DNA of 64,000 nucleotides from Fictibacillus arsenicus (GTDB lineage: Bacteria; Bacillota; Bacilli; Bacillales; Fictibacillaceae). The stretch is from NCBI RefSeq assembly GCF_001999465.1, contig NZ_MQMF01000002.1, forward strand, positions 1,116,001 to 1,180,000. The letters run 5' to 3'. The notes under the pieces are model-generated. The model saw only the letters and a list, made by a program, of their open reading frames with translations, was not told where the DNA came from and searched no databases. Below are positions 17,450 through 25,884 of the stretch, piece after piece; within the stretch, counting starts at the first letter, position 1; each line of letters opens with the position of its first letter. A program made the position numbers and the translations under genes.

Positions 17450-18514
17450 TTATTTACCGCCAGTGATAGTTCGCAAAATAAGGTCTACGCTATCAGAGGC
17501 TTTGAAGCTCTCCATGCTTCTTTGCATGTTTTCTTTATCAGCTTTTAGCTGTTTCAAAGATTGCAGCAGCGTTTCTTTTGTTAAATCTTCTTCGTAGAGC
17601 ACGTGACAAAACCCTTGTTTCTCAAAAGATTGTGCATTCAAAATCTGGTCCCCTCTGCTCGCAGCTCTTGTAAGTGGAATTAACAGCATTGGAATTTTTA
17701 GAGTCAGCCATTCAAAAATACTATTAGAACCCGCACGTGAAATCACAAAGTCAGTTGCCGCCACTATATCAGGCAATTCTTTTTGAATGTACTCAAACTG
17801 CCGGTATCCTTCTGTATTGTTCAGATTCTGATCTAAGTTTCCTTTTCCGCATATATGAACAATCTGATAAGATCGAAGCAGTTCTGGAAGAGACTCTCTT
17901 ACAGCTTCATTAATCTTACGCGCACCTAAGCTTCCTCCCATGATCGTTAGCACTGGCAAGTGGCTTCTGAATCCTAAGAAAGATAAACCTTTCTCACTCG
18001 AACCTTGCAGCAGCTCATCACGAATAGGTGAACCTGTTACGATGGCTTGCCCTGCAGCAAAATGCTTTTTCGCTTCATCAAATGTCACAAAGATCTTAGA
18101 AGCAAATTTAGATGAGATTTTGTTAGCAAGTCCTGGGGTAATATCCGATTCATGAATGTATACAGGAATCTTGCGCAGCCATGCCGCAATAACTACAGGT
18201 ACTGCCACAAATCCTCCTTTAGAAAATACTGCATCGGGTTTGATTTTCCCAAGTTTCAAATAAGCCTGGGCCACACCTGCCGCTACTTTAAACGGATCCT
18301 TAATATTTTTTAAATCAAAATAACGTCTTAATTTACCGCTGGAAATGCCGTAATACGGTACATTCGTTCCTTCTTCTATTAAGCTTTTCTCTATTCCATC
18401 TACAGAACCGATATAGTGAAGGTCCCATCCCATTTTTTCTAATTTAGGTATTAATGCTAAATGCGGGGTTACGTGTCCAGCAGAACCACCACCGGTTAAA
18501 ACTAGTTTCTTCAA
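17450..18514 (-). CDS. MurG-like UDP-GlcNAc:undecaprenyl-PP-MurNAc-pentapeptide transferase (paralogue)
   Basis: A 354-residue GT28 glycosyltransferase. The N-terminal glycine loop is [16 protein letters not shown], the lipid-binding region is [11 protein letters not shown] with [14 protein letters not shown], and the UDP-GlcNAc site is [11 protein letters not shown] and [13 protein letters not shown]. MurG makes lipid II at the inner membrane face. The protein is closer to the second MurG of B. cereus-type genomes than to the MurG of the dcw cluster, and it stands alone here. TTG 18514 is chosen because GTGAGG lies upstream; the longer frame has no ribosome binding site. Confidence 0.85.
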   Translation of the reverse strand: MKKLVLTGGGSAGHVTPHLALIPKLEKMGWDLHYIGSVDGIEKSLIEEGTNVPYYGISSGKLRRYFDLKNIKDPFKVAAGVAQAYLKLGKIKPDAVFSKGGFVAVPVVIAAWLRKIPVYIHESDITPGLANKISSKFASKIFVTFDEAKKHFAAGQAIVTGSPIRDELLQGSSEKGLSFLGFRSHLPVLTIMGGSLGARKINEAVRESLPELLRSYQIVHICGKGNLDQNLNNTEGYRQFEYIQKELPDIVAATDFVISRAGSNSIFEWLTLKIPMLLIPLTRAASRGDQILNAQSFEKQGFCHVLYEEDLTKETLLQSLKQLKADKENMQRSMESFKASDSVDLILRTITGGK

Positions 18515-18626
18515 ACTGCATTCCTCACTTCTTTGTTTATCCGCAACCTGCTGCGGATTTAATCTTATCGCCATTTTAATATATGTTGCTGAAAAAAGAA
18601 AATGGCAGCTGTATGATTCTTTACTG

Positions 18627-18642
18627 TTAAACAGCTGTTTAA
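18627..18642. promoter_or_regulatory. 16-bp palindrome TTAAACAGCTGTTTAA, second copy
   Basis: Identical to 6940-6955, and also extended by G on the left. It lies 113 bases upstream of the MurG-like start. Candidate operator. Confidence 0.45.
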
Positions 18643-18663
18643 TATTTTTCGAAACAACATATA

Positions 18664-18690
18664 AAAAAGCGGCCTATAAGACCGCTTTTC
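18664..18690 (-). terminator. terminator of the 2-oxoacid dehydrogenase operon
   Basis: On the minus strand AAAAGCGGTC-TTATA-GGCCGCTTTTTTAT, immediately after the E3 stop codon. Confidence 0.85.
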
Positions 18691-20124
18691 TTAGACTGTG
18701 CTTTTCTCTTTTTTTCGTGCCGGCGGAACATGAATTGCTTTTCCGCTCACACTTTCAATAGCCTCAAGCCATGCTTCATTTAAAGCCGGATGCGCATAGA
18801 CCGGATAAGCAAGATCTTCCTCACGTGCGACCATTTCTAGTGCGTAAGTGCCTGCCTGAATCATATCAACAGCACCTGCACCCATCATGTGAACACCAAG
18901 AATTACATCTGTCTTTGCATCGATTATCATCTTCGCAATACCTTCTTTTTGTCCGAGTATAGAAGCAAATCCGTTTCCGCTCATTGAGAACAAACCGGTT
19001 TTAACTTCATATCCTTCATTCTTTGCTTGTTCTTCCGTCAAACCGACTGTTGCGATCGGCGGATTTGTGTGCACCACGTAAGGCACTAAGCTCAAATTGA
19101 AAGCCGAAAATAAGCCAGACATATGTTCAGCTGCTGTTTTCCCTTGTTTGATCGCTTTTGAAGCGAGCTTCATGCCGATCGTACAGTCGCCAGCCGCATA
19201 AATGTTCGACACACTCGTCTGGCTGTGCTCATTAACGATGATAAATCCATTCTCATCACGTTCCACATTGATTGCTTCAAGCCCAAGTCCCTCAACATTA
19301 GGTGAATAACCTGCCGCATAAAGCACATGAGAAGCATCTATAGAAACTTTTTCTTCTGCATCCTTTGAGAGTGTCACTGCAACCGTATCAGCCGTTTCCT
19401 CTGCACTTTCCCACTGATGGTTTCTAAACACTTTAATCTTATTTTTCTTTAAAACTCGCAGCAGTTCTTTTTCGATCCCGCTATCTAAGCTGAATCCATC
19501 AGCCGGTGTGATCAATGTTACATCACTGCCAAGCTGTTTATAAGCCATTGCCGCTTCCAATGCAAAATAGTCTTCACCGAAAACAACAAGACTCGCTGGC
19601 AGTTCACTTAACTCCCATAAAGTATGAGGCGTCATGATCCGGTTTGATAGTTTCGCACCACCCGGCAACAATGGACTGCTCCCCGTCGCGATCAGTGCAT
19701 GTTCAAATTCATACATCTCAAAATGGTGGCCCGAATCGATGCCGATTCTCTCACCTGACATGAAAGAAGCAGAACCTGTTAAGTGCTCGATCTTATTCGC
19801 TTTAATAAGTGCTTCAACACCTTTTTGCAAACCCGTTACAACAGAAGAATAGTAGTTTGTAAATGTTTCATATTCGAATGTTACTTCAGGTACCGAGATG
19901 CCCATTTGTTTATAATGAGACAGCCCGGAAAAATTAGACGCTGTTTGAGTTAAGCTCTTTGAAGGGATGCATCCTTTATGAAGGCAAACTCCGCCAAGCT
20001 TTTCTTTTTCGATCAGCGTTACTTCAAGTCCCAGCTGAGCCGCACGAATCGCAGCATGATAGCCGCCAGGTCCTCCTCCGATAATAACAAGCTGTCGTTT
20101 TGTTGCAAAATCACCTACAACCAT
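18691..20124 (-). CDS. dihydrolipoyl dehydrogenase (E3) of a 2-oxoacid dehydrogenase complex
   Basis: A 477-residue FAD-disulfide oxidoreductase that reoxidises dihydrolipoamide with NAD. The FAD motif is IIGGGPGGYHAA, the redox disulfide is GGVCLHKGCIPSK, the second FAD motif is IYAAGDCT and the C-terminal catalytic pair is in YAHPALNEAW. It starts directly after the E2 stop codon with GGAG nine bases upstream. Last gene of the phenylalanine-dehydrogenase/2-oxoacid-dehydrogenase operon. E3 subunits are not substrate-specific, so the context decides its role. Confidence 0.93.
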   Translation of the reverse strand: MVVGDFATKRQLVIIGGGPGGYHAAIRAAQLGLEVTLIEKEKLGGVCLHKGCIPSKSLTQTASNFSGLSHYKQMGISVPEVTFEYETFTNYYSSVVTGLQKGVEALIKANKIEHLTGSASFMSGERIGIDSGHHFEMYEFEHALIATGSSPLLPGGAKLSNRIMTPHTLWELSELPASLVVFGEDYFALEAAMAYKQLGSDVTLITPADGFSLDSGIEKELLRVLKKNKIKVFRNHQWESAEETADTVAVTLSKDAEEKVSIDASHVLYAAGYSPNVEGLGLEAINVERDENGFIIVNEHSQTSVSNIYAAGDCTIGMKLASKAIKQGKTAAEHMSGLFSAFNLSLVPYVVHTNPPIATVGLTEEQAKNEGYEVKTGLFSMSGNGFASILGQKEGIAKMIIDAKTDVILGVHMMGAGAVDMIQAGTYALEMVAREEDLAYPVYAHPALNEAWLEAIESVSGKAIHVPPARKKEKSTV

Positions 20125-21399
20125 TTATATCAGCTCCAGTGTCATGAAGTAAGGGTGCTCGATGAGTTCTTTTACTCGGTTCGTGAACATAACAGCTGTC
20201 GCGCCATCAGCTACACGATGGTCAAACGACATCGATACATTCATCATCGAACGAATCACGATTTCATTCCCAACGACAACAGGTGTTTTCTTCGTTTTAT
20301 GGAAAGCCATCAGCGCAACTTCCGGATGGTTAATAATCGGTGTTGCTGCGATCGATCCAAGCGGTCCAACGTTAGAAATCGTAAATGTCCCTCCAGTCAT
20401 ATCTGATCCTTTTAACTTGTTAGTTTTCGCTCTTGTGATCTTATCTTTCATATCTACTGCGATGTCACGTACATTGCGCTGCTCAACATGTGAGATAACA
20501 GGTACGATCAAGCCTTCATCAGAATCTGTTGCGATTCCGATGTTCACGTTCTTTTCAAGACGGATCACTTCTTTTTCTTCATCAAGCTTCGCATTGAAAA
20601 TCGGGAAATCCTTCAGAGCAATTTGAATCGCTTTTACGAAAAAGGCAGCAACAGAAACGTTCATTCCGCGCTTATTCTCTGGGTCCATCGCTTTCAGTTG
20701 CTTTTTCAGATCCATTACTGCTGTTACATCGATTTCCTCAAAGTGAGTAACATGCGGAATGGTCGCAAGAGATTGAATCATCTTTTTCGCAATCTGTTTT
20801 CTGCGTCCTTTAAACGGAATTTCTTCAGCATCTTTTGAAGCATAAGAAGGCGCTTCTGTCTTGCGAACGTCAGCAGTTTGGTTTGCAGCTTCTTCTTTAA
20901 CAGGAGTGGCTGAACCATTCTCGATAAAGTTATAAACGTCCTGATCTGTAACTCGTCCGCCAGGTCCCGTGCCTTCAATCTTTTCAATATCAATTCCGTT
21001 TTCACGGGCGATTTTTCTTGTGAAAGGCGCAGCAAGAACACGTTTGTTAAGCGTAGCGATGCCACCCGCAAATACAGTATTTTCAGGTGCAGCTACGATC
21101 TTATCTACTACAGGCTGTTCCTGTACCGCCGGTTCCTCTGTTTTTTTATCAGACGGTGCTGATGAAGACGCCTCTATCGTTAAAATAACAGAACCAACTG
21201 TTACAACGTCTCCTTCTTTTACCTTAATATCTTTAATCGTACCGGCTGCAGGTGAAGGAAGTTCAGCAGTCACTTTGTCCGTTTGCACTTCGACAAGCGG
21301 CTGGTCGATCTTAACCGTATCCCCCGCTTTTACAAAAAAGTGGATGACTTCTCCTTCATGCATGCCTTCTCCAATATCATGCAGTTTCACTTCTACCAT
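20125..21399 (-). CDS. dihydrolipoamide acyltransferase (E2) of a 2-oxoacid dehydrogenase complex
   Basis: A 424-residue core enzyme. Domain order: one lipoyl domain (residues 1-78, lipoylated Lys in VQTDKVTAE), a charged linker, a peripheral-subunit-binding domain (AAPFTRKIARENGIDIEKI), a Pro/Ala linker, and the catalytic domain from residue 190 ending with SMSFDHRVADGATA (catalytic His-x3-Asp). ATG 21399 has AGGAGGTG six bases upstream. The single lipoyl domain fits both Bacillus PDH and BKDH; which acyl group it carries is inferred from the neighbouring phenylalanine dehydrogenase. Confidence 0.93.
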   Translation of the reverse strand: MVEVKLHDIGEGMHEGEVIHFFVKAGDTVKIDQPLVEVQTDKVTAELPSPAAGTIKDIKVKEGDVVTVGSVILTIEASSSAPSDKKTEEPAVQEQPVVDKIVAAPENTVFAGGIATLNKRVLAAPFTRKIARENGIDIEKIEGTGPGGRVTDQDVYNFIENGSATPVKEEAANQTADVRKTEAPSYASKDAEEIPFKGRRKQIAKKMIQSLATIPHVTHFEEIDVTAVMDLKKQLKAMDPENKRGMNVSVAAFFVKAIQIALKDFPIFNAKLDEEKEVIRLEKNVNIGIATDSDEGLIVPVISHVEQRNVRDIAVDMKDKITRAKTNKLKGSDMTGGTFTISNVGPLGSIAATPIINHPEVALMAFHKTKKTPVVVGNEIVIRSMMNVSMSFDHRVADGATAVMFTNRVKELIEHPYFMTLELI

Positions 21400-21411
21400 T
21401 TGTTCCACCTC

Positions 21412-22407
21412 CTAAAATTGAGTGACTTTCTCGATTGCCTGAACGACACGATCTGCACTCGGCAGGTAGTGGTCTTCAAGAGCGAACATCGGAACTGGTG
21501 TATCAAAACCAGTCACACGCTCAACAGGTGCTTTCATGTATAAGAATGATGTATCGTTAATTAGCGACATGATCGTCTCACCAAGTCCGCCAGTTCCCGG
21601 TGCTTCATGTACGATAACAGCGCGGCCAGTCTTCTGGACACTCTCTGCAATCATGTCTTTATCAAGCGGATAAAGTGTGCGAAGGTCGATCACATCACAC
21701 TTGATTCCCTTTTCTTCTGCCACTTTAGCGGCTTTTGTCACAACATCAATCATCGCACCGTATGCAAAGATTGAAACGTCGATTCCTTCTTGCAGACGAG
21801 CCGCTTTTCCTAGAGGTACATTGTACTTTCCATCAGGCACATCCATCTTCGTGCTTCTGTAGCAGCGCATCGGCTCCAGGAATAGCACAGGATCTGGATC
21901 TTCAATCGCAGAGATCAGCATTCCCTTTGCATCATAAGGATTAGATGGAACAACAACCTTCATCCCAGGCATTCCGGTAAAAAGTGCTTCAACAGAATCA
22001 GAGTGGATTTCAGGTGCACGCACTCCTGCTCCAAACGGTGCACGAATAACCATAGGCACTGTAAAATGGCCTAGTGTTCTTGCACGGATTCTTGAAGCGT
22101 GTGTCATGATCTGGTTAAACGCCGGATAGATGAACCCTAAGAACTGCATTTCAGCGATTGGTTTAAACCCGTTCATCGCAAGACCGATCGACGTACCAAT
22201 TATTCCAGACTCTGCAAGCGGTGTATCGATCACTCTTTTCTCGCCGAACTCTGCAACCAGTCCGTCAGTTGCCCGGAATACGCCGCCATTCTGCCCAACG
22301 TCTTCTCCAAGCACGATTACATTTTCATGTTCTTTCATCATGACGCGCATGCCGTCTGTCACAGCTTGAACCATCGTTAACTTTTTCGTATCAACTGCCG
22401 TTGTCAT
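21412..22407 (-). CDS. 2-oxoacid dehydrogenase E1 component, beta subunit
   Basis: A 331-residue transketolase-like subunit, partner of the alpha subunit upstream. Typical blocks are VLGEDVGQNGGVFRAT, DTPLAESGIIGTSIGLAMNG, MVIRAPFGAGVRAPEIHSDS and IVHEAPGTGGLGETI. With the alpha subunit it decarboxylates a 2-oxo acid with thiamine diphosphate and acylates the E2 lipoyl arm. Its ATG overlaps the alpha-subunit stop (TAATG), so the two are translationally coupled in equal amounts. Confidence 0.93.
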   Translation of the reverse strand: MTTAVDTKKLTMVQAVTDGMRVMMKEHENVIVLGEDVGQNGGVFRATDGLVAEFGEKRVIDTPLAESGIIGTSIGLAMNGFKPIAEMQFLGFIYPAFNQIMTHASRIRARTLGHFTVPMVIRAPFGAGVRAPEIHSDSVEALFTGMPGMKVVVPSNPYDAKGMLISAIEDPDPVLFLEPMRCYRSTKMDVPDGKYNVPLGKAARLQEGIDVSIFAYGAMIDVVTKAAKVAEEKGIKCDVIDLRTLYPLDKDMIAESVQKTGRAVIVHEAPGTGGLGETIMSLINDTSFLYMKAPVERVTGFDTPVPMFALEDHYLPSADRVVQAIEKVTQF

Positions 22408-23471
22408 TAGCGATCACCTCTTGAATGTGCATATGCTTCTTTTTGGCTTTCGATCGGCCAAGGATTTTCCGCAAATACATGATCAAATACATCGTTATAA
22501 TGTGGTGCCGGAGCCTCTTCCATCTCTTTTACTGCAGTTTCAATCTCAGCTGTTAAAGACTCTTGAAGCTCTTCAGCCCACTTCTCATCCCACATGTTTT
22601 CATTTTTCATAAAACGCTCAAGACGAAGAATCGGATCTGTCTTTTCACGTCTTGTCGCTGACTCGTTCTGGTCTCTATACTTCGACGGATCGTCAGCTGT
22701 CGTATGCGCTCCATAACGCCAAGTAACAGACTCGATCAATGTCGGGCCTTCGCCTTTTCTAGCACGTTCAACCGCAGTACGTGTATGGAAGTAGACCGCA
22801 AACACATCGTTGCCATCCAGACGAACGCCTTCCATCTCATAAGCAACTGCTTTTTGAGCGATCGTTTTACTCTTCATCTGTTTTTCGATCGGAACAGAAA
22901 TCGCAAAACCGTTGTTTTGGTTAAAGAAAACAACAGGAGCATTGAATACGCTCGCGAAGTTCAGCCCTTCATGAAAATCTCCTTCCGATGTTGCACCGTC
23001 TCCAAAATAAACGATGGAAGCACGATCTGTTCCTTTAAGCTTTTCAGCCCATGCAGCACCTGTCGCATGTAAGAGCTGAGATGCGATCGGCACTGCCGGC
23101 GGGAATATGTTCTTCCCTTCAGGAGGAATACAGCCTTCTTGACGGCCTTTCCAATAAAGGAAAAGTGTTTTTAATGAGTGGCCAAATGTCATTGTCGCCG
23201 CATGATCGCGATAAGTCGGAAACATCCAGTCGCCTTCTCCCATCGCCAACGCACTGCCGATCTGTGAAGCTTCCTGTCCTTCGAAAGGCACGTACGTCCC
23301 GATTCGACCTTGCCGCTGCAAGTTAACACCTTTTCGGTCAAACAAACGGGAACGAAGCATTTTTGTATAAAGTTCTTTTGTAAGTTCTTCCGTTATTTCA
23401 CTTTTGTAAGTTTCGTCGTTCCATTCCCCGTTTTCATTAATGATCTGCAATTTCGGAAATAGCTTTTCCAT
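22407..23471 (-). CDS. 2-oxoacid dehydrogenase E1 component, alpha subunit
   Basis: A 354-residue thiamine-diphosphate enzyme subunit. The ThDP motif is YFGDGATSEGDFHEGLNFAS...FNQNN, and the phosphorylation-loop region is RYGAHTTADDPSKYR. Overall it looks more like PdhA-type than BkdA-type E1 alpha (GTYVPFEGQEASQIG, EGVRLDGND). ATG 23471 has AGGAGGG upstream and lies 14 bases after the phenylalanine dehydrogenase stop. This placement suggests phenylpyruvate, rather than pyruvate or branched-chain oxo acids, as substrate (inference). Confidence 0.92.
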   Translation of the reverse strand: MEKLFPKLQIINENGEWNDETYKSEITEELTKELYTKMLRSRLFDRKGVNLQRQGRIGTYVPFEGQEASQIGSALAMGEGDWMFPTYRDHAATMTFGHSLKTLFLYWKGRQEGCIPPEGKNIFPPAVPIASQLLHATGAAWAEKLKGTDRASIVYFGDGATSEGDFHEGLNFASVFNAPVVFFNQNNGFAISVPIEKQMKSKTIAQKAVAYEMEGVRLDGNDVFAVYFHTRTAVERARKGEGPTLIESVTWRYGAHTTADDPSKYRDQNESATRREKTDPILRLERFMKNENMWDEKWAEELQESLTAEIETAVKEMEEAPAPHYNDVFDHVFAENPWPIESQKEAYAHSRGDR

Positions 23472-23485
23472 GAATGAATCCCTCC

Positions 23486-24586
23486 TTAGTTTCGAACCTG
23501 CCATTTAGGTCTTCTGTTATGAGCAAAGAAGCTGTTGCGTTTTGAACGCGCTGCTAATTTTTCTTCACAAAAACGGTTAGCCGCTTCCATTGTCGAAATG
23601 CTATTCTTCGTGCTTTCGCTGTAAATCTGAATTAAGCTGTCATAGATCGCTCTTGTCTTTGTCAGTACTCGTGCTTTGTTTGGTCCGTAAAGCTCATCTG
23701 CAACCTGAATCAGTCCGCCTGCATTTACGATATAGTCAGGACCATATAGAATTCCTTTTTGCTGCAGATACAAGCCATGCTTATCTTCTAAAAGCTGGTT
23801 GTTCGCACTTCCGACGATCGCTTTAACTTTAAGCTGTTCAATTGTCTCGTCATGGATGATTCCGCCAAGTGCGCAAGGAATAAAAATATCTGCGTCTACC
23901 CCGTAAATGTCTCTGCCCTCAACTACTTCTACATTGCCAGGAAGCAGTTCAGCTCTATCTTGAATCTGCTTCAGAGCTTTTTCATTGATGTCAGTTACAT
24001 ATATCTGCGCGCCAGCTGCCAATAGCTGCTCTGCAACTTTAAATCCAACTTTTCCTAAGCCTTGGATGGAATATGATTTTCCTGCTAGTTCATCTGTACC
24101 TTCTAATGTCTGAATGGTAGCCTGCAGACCATAGATAACACCCTGTGCTGTAGGTACTGAAGAGTCGCCGCTTCCGCCATATTCTTCAGGAACACCAACG
24201 ATGCAGTTTGTTTCTTTTAAAGCATGAACAAAATCGTCTGGCGTCGTTCCCATATCAGTTCCCGTATAAAAACGTCCGTTTAAAGAATCAACGAACTGGC
24301 CGAATGCACGGAACAATTCTGGAGTTCGTTCTGTTGTAGGATCACCGATAATAACGGACTTTCCACCGCCAAAGTCAACATCTGCACCTGCACATTTATA
24401 CGTCATGCCTTTTGAAAGGCGCAGTACATCTTCAAGTGCCTCATCAACAGATGAATAAGGTCTCATTCTGCATCCGCCTAGAGCTGGCCCAAGGGTAGTA
24501 TTATGTATTGCGATAATCGCCTTAAGACCTGTGGATGGATCATTACAAAATACGACTTGCTCGTGCTGTGATATTTTTTCAAACAT
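23486..24586 (-). CDS. pdh: phenylalanine dehydrogenase
   Basis: A 366-residue NAD-dependent amino-acid dehydrogenase that converts L-phenylalanine to phenylpyruvate and ammonia. The substrate-binding and catalytic lysines are Lys64 (GMTYK) and Lys76 (GGGK). The nucleotide fold is [15 protein letters not shown]. At the two positions that separate the families it has Gly109 (TGTDMG; Leu dehydrogenases have TAEDVG) and Leu292 ([14 protein letters not shown]; Leu dehydrogenases have GGV). The YGGSGDSS block and C-terminal RRPKW also match the Lysinibacillus sphaericus enzyme as I recall it, not leucine dehydrogenase. First gene of the operon with E1-E2-E3, with a perfect cre site upstream. Confidence 0.9.
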   Translation of the reverse strand: MFEKISQHEQVVFCNDPSTGLKAIIAIHNTTLGPALGGCRMRPYSSVDEALEDVLRLSKGMTYKCAGADVDFGGGKSVIIGDPTTERTPELFRAFGQFVDSLNGRFYTGTDMGTTPDDFVHALKETNCIVGVPEEYGGSGDSSVPTAQGVIYGLQATIQTLEGTDELAGKSYSIQGLGKVGFKVAEQLLAAGAQIYVTDINEKALKQIQDRAELLPGNVEVVEGRDIYGVDADIFIPCALGGIIHDETIEQLKVKAIVGSANNQLLEDKHGLYLQQKGILYGPDYIVNAGGLIQVADELYGPNKARVLTKTRAIYDSLIQIYSESTKNSISTMEAANRFCEEKLAARSKRNSFFAHNRRPKWQVRN

Positions 24587-24648
24587 GTTGAATCCCCCTA
24601 GTGTGTCTCTATTTCTCTTCCATTCTTTTTTGCTTTGTCGCTTTAAAG

Positions 24649-24662
24649 TGTAAGCGCTTTCA
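24649..24662. promoter_or_regulatory. cre site (CcpA operator) upstream of phenylalanine dehydrogenase
   Basis: TGTAAGCGCTTTCA matches the consensus TGNAANCGNWWNCA at every position. It is 63 bases before the start codon, which implies carbon catabolite repression of the operon. Confidence 0.8.
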
Positions 24663-24679
24663 TTTTCAGTTAAAAAAAT

Positions 24680-25075
24680 TTAAGCTTTCATTTCTTCAAT
24701 TTTTTGTGAGATTGCTTTTCTTGGCAGGATATATTGAGTAACTTCACCTTCACCTGCAAGTGCTTTTCCATTATGAACGGTAACATCACATATAACTGCT
24801 TTACCTTTTATCTCGCGTAATGTAGCTGTGACAATTAGTTCTGCCCCTTCAGGTGTTGGTGACATATGTTTTGCGGCTACACCTCCGCCAATACCTTCTT
24901 CATGATCTTCAAGATATGGCAATATGATCTGTCTTGCTGCCCATTCCATATGGTAGACCATGCTGACCGTTGAATATGCCGGGTGAACCAGCTTACCTTC
25001 AAATTGAGCAAACATATCGGGTGTCACTGTAGCTGTAATGGTGGCTTTTTGACCAACCTCCATGCCTGGTTTCAT
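24680..25075 (-). CDS. FlK-like hotdog acyl-CoA thioesterase
   Basis: A 131-residue hotdog-fold protein close to the fluoroacetyl-CoA thioesterase family. The catalytic triad positions are visible: Thr36 (AYSTVSMVY), Glu44 (HMEWAARQ) and His70 (AKHMSPTPEG). It lies just upstream of the phenylalanine dehydrogenase operon and shares a 21-bp operator motif with paaA and paaK. A likely job is hydrolysis of phenylacetyl-CoA or a dead-end CoA ester to free CoA, like PaaI in E. coli (inference). ATG 25075 has GAGGTGTATGC upstream. Confidence 0.82.
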   Translation of the reverse strand: MKPGMEVGQKATITATVTPDMFAQFEGKLVHPAYSTVSMVYHMEWAARQIILPYLEDHEEGIGGGVAAKHMSPTPEGAELIVTATLREIKGKAVICDVTVHNGKALAGEGEVTQYILPRKAISQKIEEMKA

Positions 25076-25106
25076 GCATACACCTCATATCTTCCATCTA
25101 ATTTAT

Positions 25107-25127
25107 ATAACGTTTTCTTAACGTTAT
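25107..25127. promoter_or_regulatory. shared pathway operator, site 1 (thioesterase promoter)
   Basis: Inverted repeat ATAACGTT-TTCTT-AACGTTAT, 32 bases upstream of the thioesterase start. It is identical at 16 of 21 positions with sites at 40959-40979 and 42397-42417. Confidence 0.7.
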
Positions 25128-25229
25128 CATATCATTTTGTGTGATAAGCAGTCAATGAATCGCCTTAATTGTTCCATTTGTAAGAAATGTGAAAAATATG
25201 CAAAGATAAAGGTGGAGGTGTTTTTCTCA

Positions 25230-25652
25230 ATGAAAGAATGTTTGTTTTGCAATCCTTTGAACTTTCCAGAACAGAAAATAGTCTTTGAGAATGAAAGCTG
25301 TTATTTTATCCAAAGTCCGAAAGCACAGGATATTTTGGAAGGTGCGGGCTTAGTCATCCCAAAAGCCCATGTTGAAACCGTATTTGATTTAAGTGAAAAA
25401 GAGTGGATGGATACATATGAATTGATGCAAAAAGCGAAGAAACTACTGGATGAAACGTACGGACCTGACGGTTACAGTACTGGCTGGAACGTTAAGCCCG
25501 TTGGTGGACAGAGCATACCTCACGCCCACTTTCATATCATTCCCCGTTTTGCAGATGAGCCGTTTGCCGGTAAAGGTATCCGTGCGTGGATTAAATCGGA
25601 AGCGAACCGCCGGCCAAGCAGGAAGATTGAGATTGAGGCTGAAGTGAAGTAA
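25230..25652 (+). CDS. HIT family protein
   Basis: A 140-residue histidine-triad nucleotide-binding protein with an N-terminal zinc-type CLFCNP motif and the catalytic triad HAHFHIIPR near residue 104. HIT proteins hydrolyse adenosine phosphoramidates or dinucleotides. ATG 25230 is preceded by GGTGGAGGTG; the longer frame from 25137 has no such signal. Plus-strand gene inside the minus-strand island, divergent from the thioesterase. A specific pathway role is not evident. Confidence 0.9.
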   Translation: MKECLFCNPLNFPEQKIVFENESCYFIQSPKAQDILEGAGLVIPKAHVETVFDLSEKEWMDTYELMQKAKKLLDETYGPDGYSTGWNVKPVGGQSIPHAHFHIIPRFADEPFAGKGIRAWIKSEANRRPSRKIEIEAEVK

Positions 25653-25665
25653 TCCGACCTATGTC

Positions 25666-25785
25666 ATTTTACATATTTTATTAAATTATGTGATGACACT
25701 CCATTTTATGTAATTACAGCAGTTTTTTATGTGATGAAGCTGGTTTTTTATGTGATGAATACAACTTTTTATGTGATTAACTCAT
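25666..25785. repeat. diverged tandem repeat, core TTTTATGTGATGA
   Basis: Five units of about 21-27 bases share the core TTTTATGTGATGA with decayed sequence between. They lie just after the HIT gene. No ORF and no spacers of constant length. Confidence 0.75.
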
Positions 25786-25837
25786 TCAAGTGAACTTTAG
25801 CAGCTTAAATTGCTTTCCATTCACCAAAAATATGCCA

Positions 25838-25870
25838 AGAACCCTGCCACTTTCCATGTGGCAGGGTCCT
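25838..25870. terminator. terminator between HIT and the peroxiredoxin-like gene
   Basis: ACCCTGCCAC-TTTCCAT-GTGGCAGGGT perfect stem. T-rich tails exist on both strands, so it may serve both convergent genes. Confidence 0.8.
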
Positions 25871-25884
25871 TTCAACTTCAAACC

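Noticed and set aside
23486-24586. Leucine dehydrogenase (bcd) and hence a bkd operon
   Set aside because: First idea from the E1-E2-E3 neighbours. The TGTDMG and GGL positions and the YGGSGDSS block fit phenylalanine dehydrogenase, and ptb and buk are absent.
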